From Scatosoma sp045533485 (lineage in GTDB: Bacteria > Bacillota > Clostridia > Christensenellales > Borkfalkiaceae), in the NCBI GenBank assembly GCA_045533485.1, contig JAZSHX010000039.1, positions 1-53,563 of the forward strand: a stretch of DNA of 53,563 nucleotides, given 5' to 3'. A program made the translations under genes and the position numbers. Below are positions 31,174-40,280 of the stretch, piece by piece. Numbering within the stretch: the stretch's first letter is position 1; each line of letters starts with the position of its first letter. Below the pieces are notes generated by a model. That model had not been told where the DNA came from. It did not search any database and was given only the letters and a program-made list of their open reading frames with translations.

Positions 31174-33750
31174 ATGCAAAACGAACAAAATCAACAGGAA
31201 AAAACGCAGGGCGCGCAGGCGTCCGCGCATAAAAATCCCTTTAAGAAAAAACCCGTTGCACCCGTACAGGAAGTGCAACGCTTTCACGCGCAGGCAAGCG
31301 AAGGGCTTTCACAAAAGCAGGTACAGCAACGCATCGACCAAGGGCTTGTCAATAAAGCCACGAAAAAATACTCGAAATCGTACGGCAGTATTTTCGTGGG
31401 CAATATTTGCACGATGTTCAACCTGCTTTGCTTGGTTGCCGCCGTCGCTTTGTTATTCGCGCGCGCAAGCATAACGCAATTTTTATTCGTCGGGATTTTT
31501 GTTATCAATATCTCTATCGGTATCTTTTTGGAAATTCGCGCAAAACTGAAAATTGACCGTTTGACCATTTTATCTTCCCCCACGGCAAAGGTCGTGCGCG
31601 GCGGTATCACCAAAGAAATACCCGTGGAAGAGCTGGTTATCGACGACGTGATTTTGCTTTCCGCTGGACAACAGGTTCCTGCCGACTGCGTGGCTTTGGA
31701 AGGCGTAGGCGAGCTCAACGAATCGCTGTTGACGGGCGAATCCGTACCCATCAAAAAGGAAGACGGCGATTTCGTGTACGCAGGTTCGTTCGTGGCAAGC
31801 GGTAAAATCGCGGCACGCATAGATAAAATCGGCGAAGATACGTACGTAAGCAAATTGACGAGCAAGGCGAAAAAATACAAACGCCCCAACTCGGAAATTA
31901 TGAACTCCATCACGCTGTTTATCAAGGTGATCGGTATCATTATCATCGTGCTTGCCGTTTTGATGTTCCCCAACAACTTATCCGCACCGCAAATCGGCGG
32001 TTCGTTTGAAGAGTTAAAGGCAACCGGCGGTTTTTGGAACGCGCTGTTTAACGGCCACGAAAAGGTGAGCAAGGCGTTGCAATTCACGGCGTCCGTTATC
32101 ATCGGTATGATTCCGTCGGGCTTGTTGCTGTTGACAACGGTGGCACTCTCTAAGGGTATGATCCACCTTGCCAAATACAACACGCTCGTGCAGGATATGT
32201 ACTCTTTGGAAATGCTGGCGCGCGTCAACGTTTTGTGTTTGGATAAAACGGGTACGATTACCGACGGCAGAATGAAGGTAAGCGACTGTATTTTACTTAA
32301 CAACACGTCGGAATTTGGCATTGACGACATTATCGGTTCGATGCTGGCTTCGCTCAACGACAACAACCAAACGTCGATTGCTTTGTACGAACGCTTCGGG
32401 CATTCGTCGGCGTTACAGCCGATTGCAACGCTTCCGTTCTCTTCGGCAAGAAAGCTCTCCGCAGTAACCTTTGACGGCGCAGGTACATACGTGCTTGGCG
32501 CGCCCGAATTTGTGTTAAAACCTATGCCCTTGCGTATCGACAAAATTGTTAAGCAGTACGCACAAATGGGCTTGCGTGTGTTGGTAGTCGCACAATCGAC
32601 GGGGCAATTACAAGGCGATAAGCTGCCCGTGGGCTTGAAAGCCGTGGCGATTTTGACGCTTTCCGACAATATCCGCCCCGACGCCATTCAAACCATCAAG
32701 TGGTTTAGAGAAAACGACGTTGCCGTAAAGGTAATTTCGGGCGACAACCCCGTGACGGTATCGGAAGTGGCACGCCGCGCAGGCATTAAAAACGCCGCGC
32801 AGTTTATTTCCTTGGAAGGGCTTTCCGATTTGGAAGTGGAAAACGCCGCCAACGAATACACCGTCTTCGGCCGTGTTACCCCCGAACAAAAAGCCGTGCT
32901 TGTGCGCGCAATGAAACACGCAGGCAATACCGTTGCTATGACGGGGGACGGCGTGAACGATATTTTAGCAATGAAGGATGCCGACTGCGCCATTTCCGTG
33001 GCTTCGGGCAGCGACGCCGCGCGCAACGTTTCCAACCTTGTGTTGCAGGACAATAATTTCGGCTCTATGCCCCGTATCGTAAACGAAGGCCGCCGCGTTA
33101 TCAACAACGTCAAGGACTCCGCGGCGCTGTATATCACGAAAACGCTGCTCATTTTGACGCTTGCCGTTATTTGTATCGCGTGCAACAGCGTATACTTCTT
33201 TACGACCAACAATATGCTGATGTACGAGTTTGTTATCAGCGCTATCCCGTCGACGGTGCTTGCGCTGTTCCAACCCAACACCAAGCGCGTGCAGGGCAAG
33301 TTTATACCGTTCGTTCTAAGCAGAGCTATCCCCGGCGCACTCACGATTGCTTTGGGTATCGTAATCGTTTACACGCTTGGACATTCGTCGCTTGCGCCGC
33401 AGTTTGGTTTAGTGGACGCAAACGGCGTGCTGACCTTAGAATACAACGCGCTTTTGATGATTGCTTTGACCTTTGGCGGTTTGGTGATTTTGTACCGCAT
33501 TTGTCAGCCGTTAAACGTGTTCCGCGCCTGTCTGTTCGTGGCGTCCGCGACGCTGTGCGTGGGGTTATTGCTTATTCCTGCGGCAGGCAATATCGTGTTT
33601 ACCGACTGGGCGATTGTCGATTTCTCTTTGGCACAATGGCTTTTGATGATATTGATTGTACAGCTTTGCTTCCCCGTTTCTTCCTTCCTTATCAAGGCGT
33701 TCGATTTAATGAACCCCGTCGAAGAAGAACCGAAAAAACTGGACGTATAA
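31174..33750 (+). CDS. Cation-transporting P-type ATPase (CtpE-like)
   Basis: An 858-residue P-type pump. Actuator motif LLTGESVPI is near residue 188, the phosphorylation site DKTGTITDG near 358, and the hinge MTGDGVNDILAMKDAD near 590. The membrane ion-site helix reads IIGMIPSGLLLLTT, with IPSGL in place of the PEGL of Ca2+ and Na+/K+ pumps. That variant is typical of the CtpE-like group, where calcium uptake has been proposed. There is no N-terminal heavy-metal domain and no CPC motif, arguing against copper or zinc export. The N-terminus has a 30-residue Gln/Lys-rich tail. Single gene with its own promoter and terminator. Confidence 0.9.
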   Translation: MQNEQNQQEKTQGAQASAHKNPFKKKPVAPVQEVQRFHAQASEGLSQKQVQQRIDQGLVNKATKKYSKSYGSIFVGNICTMFNLLCLVAAVALLFARASITQFLFVGIFVINISIGIFLEIRAKLKIDRLTILSSPTAKVVRGGITKEIPVEELVIDDVILLSAGQQVPADCVALEGVGELNESLLTGESVPIKKEDGDFVYAGSFVASGKIAARIDKIGEDTYVSKLTSKAKKYKRPNSEIMNSITLFIKVIGIIIIVLAVLMFPNNLSAPQIGGSFEELKATGGFWNALFNGHEKVSKALQFTASVIIGMIPSGLLLLTTVALSKGMIHLAKYNTLVQDMYSLEMLARVNVLCLDKTGTITDGRMKVSDCILLNNTSEFGIDDIIGSMLASLNDNNQTSIALYERFGHSSALQPIATLPFSSARKLSAVTFDGAGTYVLGAPEFVLKPMPLRIDKIVKQYAQMGLRVLVVAQSTGQLQGDKLPVGLKAVAILTLSDNIRPDAIQTIKWFRENDVAVKVISGDNPVTVSEVARRAGIKNAAQFISLEGLSDLEVENAANEYTVFGRVTPEQKAVLVRAMKHAGNTVAMTGDGVNDILAMKDADCAISVASGSDAARNVSNLVLQDNNFGSMPRIVNEGRRVINNVKDSAALYITKTLLILTLAVICIACNSVYFFTTNNMLMYEFVISAIPSTVLALFQPNTKRVQGKFIPFVLSRAIPGALTIALGIVIVYTLGHSSLAPQFGLVDANGVLTLEYNALLMIALTFGGLVILYRICQPLNVFRACLFVASATLCVGLLLIPAAGNIVFTDWAIVDFSLAQWLLMILIVQLCFPVSSFLIKAFDLMNPVEEEPKKLDV

Positions 33751-33763
33751 ACGTATTTTGCAT

Positions 33764-33805
33764 AAAAAAGCACTGCTTTCCTTTTGGGGATTGCAGTGCT
33801 TTTTG
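33764..33805. terminator. Bidirectional terminator between P-type ATPase and engB
   Basis: AAAAAAGCACTGC and GCAGTGCTTTTT form a long stem with A/T tails on both sides, serving both convergent genes. Confidence 0.85.
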
Positions 33806-33819
33806 TTGCTTTTTATTTG

Positions 33820-34479
33820 TTATTCTTGGCTTTCTTCTTCCATTTCTTCGTCCGCGGTATAAGTGGGCGTGTGGATAACCTGATAAATTTTATTCAGCAC
33901 GTCTTCCTTGCCTGCGCCCGTTTCCGCGCTGGTAGCAAGCAGATTGCTTTCGCCAAGGTACAAATCGGCGGCAATCGCCTTGATATGCTCTTTGACTTTC
34001 ATACGCGAAAGCTTGTCCGTCTTGGTCAATACGACCGTGAAAGGAAGCGTGTAGAAATGCAAATATTCAATCATTTGCACGTCATCCGCCGTGGGATCGT
34101 GACGGGAATCGGCAAGCATAAACACGTGCGCGATATGCTCCTTATGCTTAAAAAACTGGTCAAGCGTTTTCGCCCATTTTTCCTTTTCCGTTTTAGACAC
34201 TCTTGCAAAGCCGTATCCCGGTAAATCCGCCAAGATAAACTGCCCGAAATCAAAATAATTGACAAGCCGCGTTCTCCCCGGCTCGCTACTGGTTTTGGCA
34301 AGCTTTTTGCGGTTGGCAAGCATATTGATAAAGGAGCTTTTTCCCACGTTGGATTTACCGCAAACGGCAATCATCGGCTTATTAGGCGTGATAAACTGCT
34401 CCGCGCGTGCGGCAGACGTAATAAACGTGGCGTTTTTAATCGTCAATAAACACTCTTTTTTACCGTTATTTGCGTACAT
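33820..34479 (-). CDS. engB: Ribosome biogenesis GTPase EngB (YsxC/YihA)
   Basis: A 219-residue GTPase needed for 50S assembly. G1 is AVCGKSNVGKSSFIN near residue 38, G2 region SSEPGRTRLVNYF, G3 ADLPGYGFA near 89, G4 LTKTDKLSR near 150 and G5 TSAETGAG near 183. The C-terminus has an acidic tail (EEMEEESQE) that is longer than usual. AAAGGAG lies 7 nt before the ATG. It follows lon by 20 bp, the conserved Firmicute lonA-ysxC arrangement. Confidence 0.96.
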   Translation of the reverse strand: MYANNGKKECLLTIKNATFITSAARAEQFITPNKPMIAVCGKSNVGKSSFINMLANRKKLAKTSSEPGRTRLVNYFDFGQFILADLPGYGFARVSKTEKEKWAKTLDQFFKHKEHIAHVFMLADSRHDPTADDVQMIEYLHFYTLPFTVVLTKTDKLSRMKVKEHIKAIAADLYLGESNLLATSAETGAGKEDVLNKIYQVIHTPTYTADEEMEEESQE

Positions 34480-34499
34480 GGTAGCTCCTTTTTTGCTTT

Positions 34500-36929
34500 T
34501 TAGCCCTGACAGCGCACGTTATCGCGCGGTTGCGTTTCGGGGTTTACAGGCAAACGCTTTATCGTTTGTTTTTTGGGTTTTTGGGGCAGCGTTTTGTTAT
34601 CGCCGTCCAAAAATACCGTGTCAAATACTTCTAAAATGTGGGAAACGGGCACAAACGCTACGTCTTTTTTGACGATGGCAGGCAATTTTTCCAAATCCTT
34701 TTCGTTGCCCTTGGGGATAAGCACCGTTTTGATGCCCACACGGCGCGCCGCAAGCGATTTTTCTTTCAGTCCGCCGATGGGAAGCACGTTGCCGCGCAGG
34801 GTAATTTCCCCCGTCATCGCCACGTCACCGCGTACCTGCCTGCCCGTAAGCGCCGATAAAATGGCGGTGGCAAGCGTAATGCCCGCGCTCGGCCCGTCCT
34901 TAGGCGTTGCGCCTTCGGGTACGTGTACGTGTACGTCTGATTTAGAGAAAATTTCCGCGTTTAAGCCAAATTCGTCGGCGTGCGATTTCAAATAGGAAAG
35001 CGCCGTTTGCGCGGACTCTTTCATCACTTCGCCTAATTTTCCCGTCAGCTTCACTTCGCCTTTGCCTTGCGAAACGGCAACTTCCACCGTGAGCGTAGTG
35101 CCGCCCACCGCCGTCCAAGCCAGCCCCGTCGCCGCGCCGACCTGCGGTTTTAACGCCGCTTCGTCCACCGTAAACACGATAGGGCCAAGCAATTCTTGTA
35201 CCTTTTCACTGTCAACCGTGACAAGCGGAAGCTCTTTGTTTGATGCATACTGCACGGCAATTTTTCTGCAAACCGTGCCGATGGTGCGCTCCAAGGTACG
35301 CACGCCTGCTTCGCGCGTGTACCCTTCGACAATCAGCTTTAACCCGTCGTCGGTAAAGCTTGCGCGCGTATCGTTCAAGCCGTTTGCCGCCAGCTGTTTG
35401 GGTACGAGATAGCGTTTGCTGATTTCCACCTTTTCTTCCAAGGTATAACCCGAAAGCTCAATAATTTCCATTCTGTCGCGCAACGGGCCGGGAATGGTAT
35501 CAAGAGAGTTTGCCGTGGTCAAAAACATAACCTTGCTCAAATCGTAGGGCGTTTCCAAATACCGATCTCTAAACGTCGTATTTTGTTCGGGGTCAAGGGC
35601 TTCCAGCAACGCGGACGCGGGATCGCCGTGCATATCCGACGTGATTTTATCAATTTCGTCCAGCAGGAACACGGGGTTGATGCTGCCTGCGTTTTTCATA
35701 CCGTACAAAATACGCCCAGGCATCGCGCCGATATACGTTCTTCTGTGTCCGCGGATTTCCGCTTCGTCCTTAACACCGCCCAAGCTCATACGCACGAACT
35801 TTCTATTGAGCGAACGCGCAATCGACTGCGCTATGCTGGTTTTACCCACGCCAGGGGGGCCGACAAAGCACAAAATGGGCGCTTTCATATTACCCGTCAG
35901 CTTCAAAACCGCCAAATATTCCGTGATACGGTCCTTGATTTTTTCCAAGCCGTAATGGTCTGCGTCCAGCACCTTTACGCAGTCTTGCAAAAGCTCCGTA
36001 TCCGTCGTTTCTTCCGTCCACGGCAGGGAAAGCACTTGTTCCAAATACCCTGAAATCACGGTGTATTCGGGAGACGAAGTCTGCATTTTACGCATACGCT
36101 CAATTTCTTTCAAGCACTTTTCTTCCAGCTCTTTGGGTAAGCCCTTGGCAAGCACTTTTTCCTTAAACTCGTCTTCTTCCTTACCGTCGTCGCCCAGCTC
36201 GGTGTGAATGGCTTTCACCTGCTCTCTAAGGAAAAATTCCTTTTGCGATTTGTCGATGTTTTGGCGCACTGCGGTGGCGATTTTCTTTTCGATTTTGGCA
36301 ATTTCCAGCTCGTCGTTTAAGCAACGCTCAAACAGCTTTAAGCGTTCGATAACCGAAGTTTCTTCCAAGCATTTTTGTTTCATTTCCAGCTTCACGCGCA
36401 TAGCGGAAAGCGCCACGTCTACGTATTCGTCACCGTTTTCTATGTGTTCCAAGCGTGCGGCAGCTTCCTTGCTGATTTTTCCGTCCGTCGACAACACGTC
36501 TTTCATCAGCGCCTTTGCCGTACGCAAATACGCTTCTTCCCAAACGGCGTCACCGTGGGTGGACGGCATAGCGTCGCACACCGTTTGCAAGCAATCGCCG
36601 TCTAATTTAATTTCGCGTGCTTTGGCTCTGTACAAGCCGTCGCAAGCCACTCTTATCACGTTGCCGGGGAGCTGTGCCACCGTGCGGATTTTCGCCACGC
36701 AACCCACCGTGTACAAATCGTCGGGGGTGATTTGCGTTTTCTCCGTCACTTTTTGCGTGCAGATAAACACCAGCCGATCGCTATGCGAAGTGGCTCTGTC
36801 TACCGCTTTGAGCGTCGTTTCTCTGCCCACTTCAAAGGAAATGGACGCGTGCGGAAACGCCACCTTGCCGCGCAAGGGGATTACGGGGAGTATATTCGTT
36901 GTTTGATTGATTTCCATATATTGTTCCAT
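34500..36929 (-). CDS. lon: ATP-dependent protease Lon
   Basis: An 809-residue AAA+ protease degrading misfolded and regulatory proteins. N-terminal substrate-recognition domain (from LPVIPLRGKVAFPHA near residue 16), coiled linker, AAA+ module with GPPGVGKTS near 355 and Walker B VFLLDEIDK. The C-terminal peptidase has the catalytic Ser in PKDGPSAGITLA near 680 and Lys about 43 residues later (VGIKTVLIPKGN). Start choice: ATG 36929 lies exactly 6 nt after a TATAAA box and lacks a Shine-Dalgarno site, so a leaderless mRNA is predicted. A second in-frame ATG at 36917 is an alternative. Upstream in-frame codons lie before this promoter and are unlikely. Co-transcribed with engB. Confidence 0.95.
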   Translation of the reverse strand: MEQYMEINQTTNILPVIPLRGKVAFPHASISFEVGRETTLKAVDRATSHSDRLVFICTQKVTEKTQITPDDLYTVGCVAKIRTVAQLPGNVIRVACDGLYRAKAREIKLDGDCLQTVCDAMPSTHGDAVWEEAYLRTAKALMKDVLSTDGKISKEAAARLEHIENGDEYVDVALSAMRVKLEMKQKCLEETSVIERLKLFERCLNDELEIAKIEKKIATAVRQNIDKSQKEFFLREQVKAIHTELGDDGKEEDEFKEKVLAKGLPKELEEKCLKEIERMRKMQTSSPEYTVISGYLEQVLSLPWTEETTDTELLQDCVKVLDADHYGLEKIKDRITEYLAVLKLTGNMKAPILCFVGPPGVGKTSIAQSIARSLNRKFVRMSLGGVKDEAEIRGHRRTYIGAMPGRILYGMKNAGSINPVFLLDEIDKITSDMHGDPASALLEALDPEQNTTFRDRYLETPYDLSKVMFLTTANSLDTIPGPLRDRMEIIELSGYTLEEKVEISKRYLVPKQLAANGLNDTRASFTDDGLKLIVEGYTREAGVRTLERTIGTVCRKIAVQYASNKELPLVTVDSEKVQELLGPIVFTVDEAALKPQVGAATGLAWTAVGGTTLTVEVAVSQGKGEVKLTGKLGEVMKESAQTALSYLKSHADEFGLNAEIFSKSDVHVHVPEGATPKDGPSAGITLATAILSALTGRQVRGDVAMTGEITLRGNVLPIGGLKEKSLAARRVGIKTVLIPKGNEKDLEKLPAIVKKDVAFVPVSHILEVFDTVFLDGDNKTLPQKPKKQTIKRLPVNPETQPRDNVRCQG

Positions 36930-36935
36930 ACTGTA

Positions 36936-36963
36936 TTTATACCCACAATTTTTGCCGTTCAAA
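36936..36963 (-). promoter_or_regulatory. Promoter abutting the lon ATG (leaderless)
   Basis: TATAAA (36941-36936) is followed by six bases and ATG. A weak -35, TTTGAA (36963-36958), lies 16 bp upstream. No CIRCE or CtsR heptad repeat is evident. Confidence 0.5.
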
Positions 36964-37003
36964 CACGCGTGTTGCGCGCGCGTAAAAAGGCGCAAGATAA
37001 AGT

Positions 37004-37033
37004 AAAAGCGGAGTTTGTTTTCGCTCCGCTTTT
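37004..37033 (-). terminator. Terminator of the Wzz-like gene
   Basis: AAAAGCGGAG (37004-37013) pairs with CTCCGCTTTT (37024-37033). T-rich on both strands. Confidence 0.8.
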
Positions 37034-37048
37034 GTCTTTTGCCGTTGC

Positions 37049-38161
37049 TTATTCGTTATCGGGCGTTTGTGTTTCTTCTTGCTTTTTGGTAAGCGTACCG
37101 ATATTCAAAATCAAAATGACTACGCAAGCCACCGCCGTCGTTGCAAACCCGAACAAAATGCCGTTTTTAACGATAGTCGAGAACATTTTTTGGTCAGTAA
37201 CGCAAACGATATCGTCCGTACGCGACATACGCGAGCAATTCGTGCCGTCAAAGCCGTTGGGCACGTACATATTTTCTTCTACGTACTTGGGCAATCTTTC
37301 CACAAGCTTTTCACGCAAAATTTTCGCAAATTCTTCGTTGTTTTTCAACTGGATATCCACGTAGATAAAGGACGTTGCCACCGTTTTATCTTCGTCGCTC
37401 ACTTCTCTGGTGTATTTAATCGCTTGTTTTGCCGCAGGGATATATTTCGCGTAATCCGCGGTTTTTTGCCACTGAGCAATTGCTTCTTTCGCCGCTTCGT
37501 CCGCTTTTACAACCGCTTCTTTTTCGTTTTTCACCAGCTCTTTTGCCACTGCGGCAAGCTCGTCAAGCGGCTTTGCTTTTTCAAGCGCCTTTTCGATAGC
37601 GTCCTTTTCCTGTTGCGTGATTTTGTCGTCGCCTTCTCTTTTGTTGATGGCGTCTTCAATCTTTTGCGTAGGCAAACCATCTTCGTCTACGTACACTTTA
37701 ATAACCGTCGTCGAATAGTTAAAATCTTCGATTAACTCTTCCAGCTCTTTAAGCTTCGCTTCCTTTTGCTCCGTCAATGCTTTCGCCGCTTTCACGATGG
37801 GTTCGGCAACCGCAATTTTGGCGTCCACTTCCGCGGAAATACCCTTTTGGGGTAAATCGTTTTCGTCCAAGAATAAATATTCAAAGAAATGGTCCTTGCT
37901 CAACTGACCGATCATTTCCGCAACAGGCGTAGTGCCGTACACGCCGTAAATTTGTTGATTGACCTGTCCGTCCACTTTGGGGTTGACGAAAAAGGACAGC
38001 TGCGTGCCGTACACTTTGTTGCGCGTGTTTTTGAGAAACCCAAAGGTTGCGCCTGCGGCAACGCCGATTACAAGCGCCATTAAAATCCAAAGGATTTTCT
38101 TCCAAAAAAGCTTGATAATATCCGTCAAACGGATGCCGTCGTTTTGTTCGTAAGAACTCAT
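37049..38161 (-). CDS. Wzz/CpsC-like polysaccharide co-polymerase, membrane protein
   Basis: A 370-residue protein with a chain-length determinant layout. There is a short cytoplasmic N-terminus (DGIRLTDIIKLFWKKIL), a first helix near residues 30-48 (LMALVIGVAAGATFGFL), a large Lys/Glu/Ala-rich helical ectodomain, and a second helix near residues 325-345 (GILFGFATTAVACVVILIL). Such proteins set polymer length in capsule or exopolysaccharide export. No other polysaccharide gene is nearby, so the partner is unknown. The open frame starts at 38200, but the promoter's -10 box (38206-38201) lies immediately upstream, so that codon would precede the transcript. ATG 38161, with GGGAG 11 nt before it, or ATG 38170 are better starts. 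Confidence 0.75.
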   Translation of the reverse strand: MSSYEQNDGIRLTDIIKLFWKKILWILMALVIGVAAGATFGFLKNTRNKVYGTQLSFFVNPKVDGQVNQQIYGVYGTTPVAEMIGQLSKDHFFEYLFLDENDLPQKGISAEVDAKIAVAEPIVKAAKALTEQKEAKLKELEELIEDFNYSTTVIKVYVDEDGLPTQKIEDAINKREGDDKITQQEKDAIEKALEKAKPLDELAAVAKELVKNEKEAVVKADEAAKEAIAQWQKTADYAKYIPAAKQAIKYTREVSDEDKTVATSFIYVDIQLKNNEEFAKILREKLVERLPKYVEENMYVPNGFDGTNCSRMSRTDDIVCVTDQKMFSTIVKNGILFGFATTAVACVVILILNIGTLTKKQEETQTPDNE

Positions 38162-38200
38162 ATCGTTCATTTCTCCCTGCGTTTTTGTTTTATTATTCAT

Positions 38201-38229
38201 AGTATAACAAATTTTTCATAAAAAGTAAA
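38201..38229 (-). promoter_or_regulatory. Promoter of the Wzz-like gene
   Basis: TTTACT (38229-38224), 17 bp, TATACT (38206-38201); predicted start near 38194. Confidence 0.7.
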
Positions 38230-38279
38230 GTATTTTTGCGAAAAATAATGCAGGTGGATACTCTTTCCATTGCAACCGC

Positions 38280-38308
38280 TTGCAAATTTTCTTGCTTTGT
38301 GGTAAAAT
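38280..38308 (+). promoter_or_regulatory. Promoter of the delta-prime-like gene operon
   Basis: TTGCAA (38280-38285), 17 bp, TAAAAT (38303-38308), about 25 nt before ATG 38334. Divergent from the Wzz-like promoter. Confidence 0.65.
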
Positions 38309-38333
38309 AGTAGAAAAGGTAGGTAAAAACGGT

Positions 38334-39329
38334 ATGCAGGCGTTGATAAAAACGACTCGCGCTTACGCGCTGGTGAAAAACGAAAAGCAAAGAAACGTGC
38401 TGGGGCACGCATATTTGCTTGTGCTTGACGACGAACAAAATTTGCGCTTAGCGCTCAAAGCGTTTGCCAAGCTGTTTTTCGATTGCGACGAACCCGTTTT
38501 GGAAACGCAAAAGCGCATTGCGCGGTTGATTGACAACGAAACGTTTGCCGATTGCCTGTTTTTCCCGAAAGACGAAAAAAAATTCGTGGTGGAAGACGTC
38601 GACGCTATCACCGAAGAAAGCACCTTAAAGCCCGTAGAAGGCGACCAAAAGCTGTTTGTTATCGACAATTTCGCGCTTTCTACGCCTGCGGCGCAAAATA
38701 AGCTTTTGAAGCTGTTGGAAGAACCGCCCAAGGGCGTGCGGTTTTTTATCGGGACTACTTCTGCCCACCCCGTGCTTGCCACTGTGCTTTCGCGCGTCAA
38801 GGTGTTGGAAGTGCCCCCGTTTGCCGACGAAGCGTTATTGTCGGCGCTTAAAAACGAGCACGGCGATAAATACGGCGCGGACGCGTATTCGCTTTGCGTG
38901 GCGATGAGCGGCGGAAATTTGGGCACGGCGCAAGCTATGCTCACGGGCGGCGGATATCAAGCGCTTTTGGACGAAGCGTTTTCGCTGGTTTTGGCGGAAG
39001 AAAATAAATTGCCTGCGCTTATTAAAAAATCGGGCGAAACGAAAAAGAAAAAGCAGCTGCTTTCCCTGATGCGCACCGTTTGGCGCGACGCACTGCTTAT
39101 CAAAACCGCGCAAAAAACAGGCGCGGATATACAAAAAAATATCTTTCTAAAAGCAGAAATTTCACGCTTACAACTGCTGGCATTATCGCGCTCCTTGCCG
39201 TGCTTGGTATTCGCGCAGGAAGCGTGCTCCGCCGCGGAAAAGCAGGTGACCTTTAACGCCTATTTTCCGCAGTGCTTGGAAGTGCTGTTGGCAAGCGTTT
39301 TAAGAGAAAATAAAAGGACGACATTATGA
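38334..39329 (+). CDS. holB: DNA polymerase III delta-prime-like clamp-loader subunit
   Basis: A 331-residue protein related to the AAA+ clamp-loader subunits. Family hallmarks are VVEDVDAITEES near residue 84, KLFVIDNFALSTPAAQNKLLKLLEEPP near 105-131 (V to P) and TVLSRVKVLEV near 150 (the SRC-type sensor with Val-Lys). The N-terminal P-loop is missing: where HAYLF-GxxGxGK is expected it reads GHAYLLVLDDEQNLRLALK. No zinc-binding cysteines are seen either. It therefore cannot bind ATP in the usual way, which delta-prime need not do. It is followed by ricT with a 4-bp overlap, as in Bacillus holB-yaaT. ATG 38334 follows AGGTAGG. Confidence 0.82.
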   Translation: MQALIKTTRAYALVKNEKQRNVLGHAYLLVLDDEQNLRLALKAFAKLFFDCDEPVLETQKRIARLIDNETFADCLFFPKDEKKFVVEDVDAITEESTLKPVEGDQKLFVIDNFALSTPAAQNKLLKLLEEPPKGVRFFIGTTSAHPVLATVLSRVKVLEVPPFADEALLSALKNEHGDKYGADAYSLCVAMSGGNLGTAQAMLTGGGYQALLDEAFSLVLAEENKLPALIKKSGETKKKKQLLSLMRTVWRDALLIKTAQKTGADIQKNIFLKAEISRLQLLALSRSLPCLVFAQEACSAAEKQVTFNAYFPQCLEVLLASVLRENKRTTL

Positions 39330-40195
39330 CAAAAGTAGTAGCAATTAAATTCAAAAACAGCGGAAAGCTGTACTATTTCGCTCCCAAAAAGGGCGAAGAA
39401 TATACGCGCAACACGCCCGTAGTGGTAGAAACGGCGCGCGGCTTGGAATACGCGTGGGTAGCGCACGGCATACAGGAAGTGGACGACGAAGAAGTGGTAC
39501 AACCGTTAAAGCCGATTATCCGTATTGCGACGGAGCGCGACACGCAGGCGTTTGAAAGCGGACAGGAAAAAAAGCCCGCGGCGATGAAAATTTGCAAGGA
39601 AAAAATCGCGGCGCATAACTTGGAAATGAAGCTTATCGATTGCGAATACGCGTTCGACGGCAGCAAAATCGTGTTCTATTTCACCGCCGCTTCGCGCGTG
39701 GATTTTAGAGAGCTTGTCAAGGACTTGGCTTCCACTTTCAAAAACCGTATTGAGCTTAGACAAGTGGGTACGCGTGACGAAACCAAGTATTTGGGCGGTA
39801 TCGCGCCCTGCGGCAGAATTTGCTGCTGTGCAGGCAATATGCCCGAATTTAAGAAAGTGAGCGTGAAAATGGCAAAGGTGCAAGGGCTTTCGCTCAACCC
39901 CGGTAAAATCAGCGGGCTTTGCGGACGGCTTATGTGCTGTTTGAGTTATGAATCGGATTATTACAACGACGCGTCCAAGAAGATGCCGAAAGTGGGTTCG
40001 GAAGTGTCCACGCCCGAAGGCAAAGCCATCGTTGCGTCCGTGAATATGTTAAAAATGCAGGTAACGGTCAAGCAAAGCGACGGGCAGGACGGCTGGGTAT
40101 ACAAAAACTTCCCCGTGGAAGATTTGAAGTTCAAAAAAGCCATTCAAAACCAACCCGTCAAGGACGACGAAGACGACGAAACGGAAGAAATTTGA
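39326..40195 (+). CDS. ricT: PSP1-domain protein RicT (YaaT)
   Basis: A 289-residue cytoplasmic protein of the Y-complex (RicA-RicF-RicT), which in Bacillus controls RNase Y-dependent mRNA maturation and promotes sporulation, competence and biofilm decisions. The PSP1 core spans about residues 60-145. The cysteine-rich segment GGIAPCGRICCCAGN with LCGRLMCCLSYE (residues 150-207) is the part that binds [4Fe-4S] clusters. The C-terminus is acidic. ATGA overlap with the upstream gene indicates coupling. A terminator follows. Confidence 0.93.
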   Translation: MTKVVAIKFKNSGKLYYFAPKKGEEYTRNTPVVVETARGLEYAWVAHGIQEVDDEEVVQPLKPIIRIATERDTQAFESGQEKKPAAMKICKEKIAAHNLEMKLIDCEYAFDGSKIVFYFTAASRVDFRELVKDLASTFKNRIELRQVGTRDETKYLGGIAPCGRICCCAGNMPEFKKVSVKMAKVQGLSLNPGKISGLCGRLMCCLSYESDYYNDASKKMPKVGSEVSTPEGKAIVASVNMLKMQVTVKQSDGQDGWVYKNFPVEDLKFKKAIQNQPVKDDEDDETEEI

Positions 40196-40217
40196 TTATA
40201 TTCATATTTTTACAAGG

Positions 40218-40250
40218 CGCAGGCATAAACCTGCGTCTTTTTTCATAGGA
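40218..40250 (+). terminator. Terminator after ricT
   Basis: CGCAGG-CATAAA-CCTGCG followed by TCTTTTTTC. Confidence 0.75.
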
Positions 40251-40280
40251 TAAAGCATAACAATGCAAGGAGAAAAGAAA

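Noticed and set aside
31284..32687. 467-codon reverse frame opposite the P-type ATPase
   Set aside because: Antisense shadow; the sense gene carries all P-type ATPase motifs.
38162..38200. Start of the Wzz-like gene at 38200
   Set aside because: The -10 box ends immediately before this codon, so it would lie upstream of the transcript start.
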